Source: Acanthopleura granulata
Taxonomy: Eukaryota; Mollusca; Polyplacophora; Chitonida; Chitonidae
Direction of reading: 5' to 3'
DNA: 64,000 bases
NCBI GenBank assembly: GCA_016165875.1
Contig: JABBOT010000005.1
Span: 27,846,120 to 27,910,119, forward strand
The translations under genes and the position numbers were made by a program. Positions 57,304 through 64,000 of this stretch are shown one piece after another. The notes beneath the pieces were generated by a model. The model had not been told where the DNA came from and did no database searches. It saw only the letters and a program-made list of their open reading frames with translations. Each line of letters begins with the position of its first letter. Position 1 is the first letter of the stretch.

Positions 57304-60165
57304 ATGCAAATTTCCGAGGCCCATTATTCTTAAAAGGTGGTTTTCCTATATGTATAAAAGAACTCGGCGTCTCAACTGTACGCGAACTTGCTTCGGCAGT
57401 ACATATACTAAAACGGGAACGATACAGAGAAGATTTCAGTCTCTGCCACACCACAAGAATGAAGAAAAACAAAGAAAAAACTTCAATTTCAAGTGGGATG
57501 CCATGACAAAGGTAAGAATAAATACGTTGGTTCTATGTCATAGGCTACACTTTAGTATGAAAATTTCCAGGGCCCATTATTCGGAAAAGGTGTATTTCCG
57601 ATATGTATAAAACAAGACGGCATCTCAACTGTAGGCGTACGTGCTTTAGCAGTACATATACCAAAACTGGAACGATAGAGAGAAGGTGTGCACGGCACGT
57701 GCGCAAGAATAGAGAAAAACAAGGAAAAAACGTTAAGTTCAAATTGGATGCCAAAACAAAAGTAAGAATAAATACGTCGGTTGTACGTCATAGGCTACAG
57801 CTTAGGATGCAAATTTCCAGGGCCCATTATTCGGAGAAGGTGTTTTTCCTATATGTATAAAACAAGACGGCATCTCAACTGTAGGCGTACGTGCTTCAGC
57901 AGTATATATACCAAAACTGGAACGATAGAGAGAAGATGAGCACGGCACGTGCGCAAGAAAAACAAGGAAAAAACCTTATTTTCAAATGGGATGCCAAGAC
58001 AAAAGTAAGAATAAATACGTCGGTTGTACGTCATAGGCTCCAGTTTAGTATGCAAATTTCCAGGGCCCATTATTCGGAGAAGGTGTATTTCCGATATGTA
58101 TAAAACAAGACGGCATCTCAACTGTAGGTGTGCGTTCTTTAGGAGTACATATACCAAGACTGGAACGATAGAGAAAAGATGAGCACGGCACATGCGCAAG
58201 AATAGAGAAAAACAAGGAAAAAACGTTAATTTCAAATTAGATGCCGAAACATAAGTAAGAATAAATACGTCGGTTGTACGTCATAGGCTACAGCTTAGTA
58301 TGCAGATTTCCGAGGCCCATTATTCGGAAAAGGTGTATTTCCTATATGTATAAAAGAAGTCGGCATCTCAACTGTACGCGAACTTGCTTCGGCAGTACAT
58401 ATAGGAAAACGGGAACGATACAAAGAAGATTTGAGTCTCTGCCACACCATAAGAAAAAAGAAACCATGTTTATTTAAAATGGGATGCCATGAGCAAAGTA
58501 AGAATCAATACGATGGTTCTACGTCACAGGTTACAGTTTAGTATGCAAATTTCCAGAGCCCATAATGCGGAAAAGGTGTATGTTCGGCCTGTATAAAGGA
58601 AGACGGCATCTTAAATTACAACGACAAAGAGAAGATTTCAATCGATTCCACACCACAAGAATAAAGAAAAACAAAGAAAAAACGTTAATTTCAAATGGGA
58701 TGAAAAAAGAAAACTAAGAATCAATACGTCGGTTGTACGTCATAGGCTACAATTGAGTATGCAAATTTCCGAGGCCCATTATTCGGAAAAGGTGGTTTTC
58801 CTATATGTATAAAAGAAGTCGGCGTCTCAACTGTACGCGAACTTGCTTCAGCAGTACATATACTAAAACGGGAACGATACAGAGAAGATTTCAGTCTCTG
58901 CCACACCACAAGAATGAAGAAAAACAAAGAAAAAACTTCAATTTCAAGTGGGATGCCATGACAAAGGTAAGAATAAATACGTTGGTTCTATGTCATAGGC
59001 TACACTTTAGTATGCAAATTTCCAGGGCCCATTATTCGGAAAAGGTGTATTTCCGATATGTATAAAACAAGACGGCATCTCAACTGTAGGCGTACGTGCT
59101 TTAGCAGTACATATACCAAAACTCGAACGATAGAGAGAAGATGAGCACGGCATGAGCGCAAGAAAAACAAGGAAAAAACGTTAATTTCCAATGGGATGCC
59201 AAGACAAAAGTAAGAATAAATACGTCGGTTGTACGTCATATTCTACACTTTAATATGCAGATTTCCAGGGCCCATTATTCGGACAACGTGTATTTCCTAT
59301 ATGTATAAAAGAAGTCGGCATCTCAACTGTACGCGAACCTGCTTCGGCAATACATATACTAAAACGGGAACGATACAGAGAAGATTTCAGTCTCTGCCAC
59401 ACCATAAGAAAAAAGAAAAACAAAGAAACCATGTTTATTTAAAATGGGATGCCATGAGCAAAGTAAGAATCAGTACGTTGGTTCTACGTCACAGGCTACA
59501 CTTTAGTATGCAAATTTCCAGAGCCCATGATGCGGAAAAGGTGTATGTTCGCCCTGTATAAAGGAAGACGTCATCTTAAATTGCAACGACAAAGAGGAGA
59601 TTTCAATCGATTAAACACCACCGGAATAAAGAAAAACAAAGAAAAAACGTTAATTTCAAATGGGATGCCAAGACAAAAGTAAGAATAAATACGTCGGTTG
59701 TACTTCATAGGCTACACTTTAATATGCACATTTCCAGGGCCCATTATTCGGAAAAGGTGGTTTTCCTATATGTATAAAAGAAGTCGGCATCTCAACTGTA
59801 CGCGAACTTGCTTCGGCAGTACATATACTAAAACGGGAACGATACAGAGAAGATTTCAGTCTCTGCCACACCATAAGAAAAAAGAAAAACAAAGAAACCA
59901 TGTTTATTTAAAATGGGATGCCATGAGCAAAGTAAGAATCAATACGATGGTTCTACGTCACAGGCTACACTTTAGTATGCAAATTTCCGGGGCCCATAAT
60001 GCGGAAAAGGTGTATGTTCGGCCTGTATAAAGGAAGACGGCATCTTAAATTGCAACGACAAAGAGAAGATTTCAATCGATTCCACACCACAAGAATAAAG
60101 AAAAACAAAGAAAAAACGTTAACTTCAAATAGGATGAAAAAAGAAAACTAAGAATCAATACGTCG
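57304..60165 (+). repeat. Partial third 4,017-type copy, then mosaic
   Basis: Follows the 4,017-bp register to about 58,340, then switches at a class A copy carrying CATATAGGAAAACG. From about 59,700 it contains the TACTTCATAGG variant also seen at 35,010 and 45,145. Confidence 0.65.
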
Positions 60166-63100
60166 GTTGTAGGTCATAGGCTACAATTCAGTATGCAAAT
60201 TTCCGAGGCCCATTATTCGGAAAAGGTGGTTTTCCTATATGTATAAAAGAAGTCGGCGTCTCAACTGTACGCGAACTTGCTTCGGCAGTACATATACTAA
60301 AACGGGAACGATACAGAGAAGATTTCAGTCTCTGCCACACCACAAGAATGAAGAAAAACAAAGAAAAAACTTCAATTTCAAGTGGGATGCCATGACAAAG
60401 GTAAGAATAAATACGTTGGTTCTATGTCATAGGCTACACTTTAGTATGAAAATTTCCTGGGCCCATTATTCGGAAAAGGTGTATTTCCGATATGTATAAA
60501 ACAAGACGGCATCTCAACTGTAGGCGTTCGTGCTTTAGCAGTACATATACCAAAACTGGAACGATAGAGAGAAGGTGTGCACGGCACGTGCGCAAGAATA
60601 GAGAAAAACAAGGAAAAAACGTTAAGTTCAAATTGGATGCCAAAACAAAAGTAAGAATAAATACGTCGGTTGTACGTCATAGGCTACAGCTTAGGATGCA
60701 AATTTCCAGGGCCCATTATTCGGAGAAGGTGGTTTTCCTATATGTATAAAACAAGACGGCATCTCAACTGTAGGCGTACGTGCTTCAGCAGTATATATAC
60801 CAAAACTGGAACGATAGAGAGAAGATGAGCACGGCACGTGCGCAAGAAAAACAAGGAAAAAACCTTATTTTCAAATGGGATGCCAAGACAAAAGTAAGAA
60901 TAAATACGTCGGTTGTACGTCATAGGCTCCAGTTTAGTATGCAAATTTCCAGGGCCCATTATTCGGAGAAGGTGTATTTCCGATATGTATAAAACAAGAC
61001 GGCATCACAACTGTAGGTGTGCGTTCTTTAGGAGTACATATACCAAGACTGGAACGATAGAGAAAAGATGAGCACGGCACATGCGCAAGAATAGAGAAAA
61101 ACAAGGAAAAAACGTTAATTTCAAATGGGATGCCGAAACAAAAGTAAGAATAAATACGTCGGTTGTACGTCATAGGCTACAGCTTCGTATGCCGATTTCC
61201 GAGGCCCATTATTCGGAAAAGGTGTATTTCCTATATGTATAAAAGAAGTCGGCATCTCAACTGTACGCGAACTTGCTTCGGCAGTACATATAGGAAAACG
61301 GGAACGATACAAAGAAGATTTGAGTCTCTGCCACACCATAAGAAAAAAGAAACCATGTTTATTTAAAATGGGATGCCATGAGCAAAGTAAGAATCAATAC
61401 GATGGTTCTACGTCACAGGTTACAGTTTAGTATGCAAATTTCCAGAGCCCATAATGCGGAAAAGGTGTATGTTCGGCCTGTATGAAGGAAGACGGCATCT
61501 TAAATTGCAACGACAAAGAGAAGATTTCAATCGATTCCACACCACAAGAATAAAGAAAAACAAAGAAAAAACGTTAATTTCAAATGGGATGAAAAAAGAA
61601 AACTAAGAATCAATACGTCGGTTGTACGTCATAGGCTACAATTTAGTATGCAAATTTCCGAGGCCCATTATTCGGAAAAGGTGGTTTTCCTATATGTATA
61701 AAAGAAGTCGGCGTCTCAACTGTACGCGAACTTGCTTCAGCAGTACATATACTAAAACGGGAACGATACAGAGAAGATTTCAGTCTCTGCCACACCACAA
61801 GAATGAAGAAAAACAGAGAAAAAATTTCAATTTCAAGTGGGATGCCATGACAAAGGTAAGAATAAATACGTTGGTTCTATGTCATAGGCTACACTTTAGT
61901 ATGCAAATTTCTAGGGCCCATTATTCGGAAAAGGTGTATTTCCGATATGTATAAAACAAGACGGCATCTCAACTGTAGGCGTACGTGCTTTAGCAGTACA
62001 TATACCAAAACTCGAACGATAGAGAGAAGATGAGCACGGCATGAGCGCAAGAAAAACAAGGAAAAAACGTTAATTTCCAATGGGATCCCAAGACAAAAGT
62101 AAGAATAAATACGTCGGTTGTACGTCATATTCTACACTTTAATATGCAGATTTCCAGGGCCCATTATTCGGACAACGTGTATTTCCTATATGTATAAAAG
62201 AAGTCGGCATCTCAACTGTACGCGAACCTGCTTCGGCAGTACATATACTAAAACGGGAACGATACAGAGAAGATTTGAGTCTCTGCCACACGATAAGAAA
62301 AAAGAAAAACAAAGAAACCATGTTTATTTAAAATGGGATGCCATGAGCAAAGTAAGAATCAATACGATGGTTCTACGTCACAGGCTACAGTTTAGTATGC
62401 AAATTTCCGGGGCCCATAATGCGGAAAAGGTGTATGTTCGGCCTGTATAAAGGGAGACGGCATCTTAAATTGCAACGACAAAGAGAAGATTTCAATCGAT
62501 TCCACACCACAAGAATAAAGAAAAACAAAGAAAAAACGTTAACTTCAAATAGGATGAAAAAAGAAAACTAAGAATCAATACGTCGGTTGTACGTCATAGG
62601 CTACAATTCAGTATGCAAATTTCCGAGGCCCATTATTCGGAAAAGGTGGTTTTCCTATATGTATAAAAGAAGTCGGCGTCTCAACTGTACGCGAACTTGC
62701 TTCAGCAGTACATATACTAAAACGGGAACGATACAGAGAAGATTTCAGTCTCTGCCACACCACAAGAATGAAGAAAAACAAAGAAAAAACTTCAATTTCA
62801 AGTGGGATGCCATGACAAAGGTAAGAATAAATACGTTGGTTCTATGTCATAGGCTACACTTTAGTATGAAAATTTCCAGGGCCCATTATTCGGAAAAGGT
62901 GTATTTCCGATATGTATAAAACAAGACGGCATCTCAACTGTAGGCGTACGTGCTTTAGCAGTACATATACCAAAACTGGAACGATAGAGAGAAGGTGTGC
63001 ACGGCACGTGCGCAAGAATAGAGAAAAACAAGGAAAAAACGTTAAGTTCAAATTGGATGCCAAAACAAAAGTAAGAATAAATACGTCGGTTGTACGTCAT

Positions 63101-63335
63101 AGGCTACAGCTTAGGATGCAAATTTCCAGGGCCCATTATTCGGAGAAGGTGTTTTTCCTATATGTCTAAAACAAGACGGCATCTCAACTGTAGGCGTACG
63201 TGCTTCAGCAGTATATATACCAAAACTGGAACGATAGAGAGAAGATGAGCACGGCACGTGCGCAAGAAAAACAAAGAAAAAACCTTATTTTCAAATGGGA
63301 TGCCAAGACAAAAGTAAGAATAAATACGTCGGTTG
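60165..63335 (+). repeat. Long-range duplicated block, right copy
   Basis: The partner of about 27,360-30,530 at offset 32,805. Private changes here include ATGCCGAT at the octamer position (61,189) and TTTCCTGGGC near 60,455. The remainder to 64,000 is ordinary array. Confidence 0.8.
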
Positions 63336-64000
63336 TACGTCATAGGCTCCAGTTTAGTATGCAAATTTCCAGGGCCCATTATTCGGAGAAGGTGTATTTC
63401 CGATATGTATAAAACAAGACGGCATCTCAACTGTAGGTGTGCGTTCTTTAGGAGTACATATACCAAGACTGGAACGATAGAGAAAAGATGAGCACGGCAC
63501 ATGCGCAAGAATAGAGAAAAACAAGGAAAAAACGTTAATTTCAAATTAGATGCCGAAACAAAAGTAAGAATAAATACGTCGGTTGTACGTCATAGGCTAC
63601 AGCTTAGTATGCAGATTTCCGAGGCCCATTATTCGGAAAAGGTGTATTTCCTATATGTATAAAAGAAGTCGGCATCTCAACTGTACGCGAACTTGCTTCG
63701 GCAGTACATATAGGAAAACGGGAACGATACAAAGAAGATTTGAGTCTCTGCCACACCATAAGAAAAAAGAAACCATGTTTATTTAAAATGGGATGCCATG
63801 AGCAAAGTAAGAATCAATACGATGGTTCTACGTCACAGGTTACAGTTTAGTATGCAAATTTCCAGAGCCCATAATGCGGAAAAGGTGTATGTTCGGCCTG
63901 TATAAAGGAAGACGGCATCTTAAATTGCAACGACAAAGAGAAGATTTCAATCGATTCCACACCACAAGAATAAAGAAAAACAAAGAAAAAACGTTAATTT

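Larger units (their letters stand above)
4217..64000 (+). repeat. U6 snRNA-derived tandem satellite array with Pol III type-3 promoters
   Basis: About 59.8 kb of head-to-tail monomers, all with U6 sense on the plus strand; I saw no inversion or foreign insertion. Octamer-to-octamer spacing is mainly 216 (class C), 243 or 250 (class B, differing by about 7 nt around AATAGAG) and 253 bp (class A). A 188-bp form and an octamer-less form also occur. Each monomer carries an upstream octamer, a PSE-like block, TATAAAA and a U6-like segment, then A-rich spacer. The array starts abruptly inside a class A copy (GCCACACGATAAG at 4217) and continues past the right edge. At 236-243 bp per monomer there are roughly 250 units. 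Open frames of 60-174 codons recur at every monomer in several frames and follow the repeat, not coding selection. Confidence 0.95.

Noticed and set aside
4217..64000. Hundreds of open frames of 60-174 codons on both strands of the array
   Set aside because: They recur with every monomer, overlap in several frames and on both strands, change by monomer type, and run through promoter and U6-like segments. They are by-products of the repeat, not genes.
4217..64000. CRISPR array
   Set aside because: Monomers of about 188-253 bp are similar along their whole length; there are no short repeats with unique spacers, and the context is eukaryotic.
4217..64000. Functional U6 gene cluster
   Set aside because: Class A lacks the AGC triad and 3' domain, class B has a mutated ACAGAGA box and no internal stem-loop, and class C lacks the 5' stem-loop.
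4217..64000. Insertions of other transposons in the array
   Set aside because: Monomer spacing is explained throughout the parts I checked by known monomer lengths and small deletions; no foreign stretch was seen.
4217..64000. Centromere assignment
   Set aside because: Higher-order organisation is compatible with a centromeric satellite, but no CENP-B box-like motif was recognised and sequence alone cannot show it.

Overview
The window is eukaryotic (metazoan) nuclear DNA and contains no ordinary protein-coding host gene. It has two parts: a cluster of small-RNA-gene relatives and a retrotransposon (1 to about 4,216), and a tandem array that fills the rest (about 4,217 to 64,000). The lineage cannot be fixed from the sequence. 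The 5S-like sequence resembles invertebrate 5S rRNA as I remember it, and the retroelement looks like the Tx1 group of the L1 lineage.

Left part, minus strand: a non-LTR retrotransposon with an intact ORF1 (RRM-like region plus zinc knuckles) and an ORF2 (endonuclease then reverse transcriptase). I translated ORF2 codon by codon for 835 residues without a stop or frameshift, until it leaves the window at base 1. A 65-nt 5' leader separates ORF1 from a 25-nt exact match to nucleotides 4-28 of U2 snRNA, in the same orientation. This is what an element targeted to U2 snRNA genes (Keno/Utopia-like habit) would leave. About 90 bp further right is a full-length but diverged 5S rRNA-like sequence on the plus strand. 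It is followed by about 240 bp ending in a short A-rich tandem tail, possibly a 5S-headed SINE.

Right part: about 60 kb of head-to-tail monomers of about 188-253 bp, roughly 250 in total. Every monomer I inspected derives from a U6 snRNA gene. Each carries a U6-like segment preceded by a compact RNA polymerase III type-3 promoter: TATAAAA at -31, a PSE-like block at about -64 to -46, and in nearly all monomers an ATGCAAAT octamer or one-base variant at -80. Class A keeps U6 nucleotides 1-52 (about 90% identity, ACAGAGA box intact) but loses the AGC triad and everything 3' of it. Class B keeps nucleotides 1-70 without gaps (about 83%, AGC triad often intact) but has C42G in the ACAGAGA box. 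Class C has lost the 5' stem-loop. No copy I saw could be a functional U6, yet promoter spacing and the 5' stem-loop are well kept.

Monomers are organised into higher-order repeats with several periods (4,054, 1,455, 2,420, 1,212 and 4,017 bp), deletions of whole monomers, and a distant near-identical duplication (about 27.3-30.5 kb and 60.2-63.3 kb, offset 32,805 bp). The short open frames throughout the array are by-products of the repeat, not genes. The main discovery candidate is this U6-derived, promoter-bearing satellite next to U2- and 5S-related sequences.
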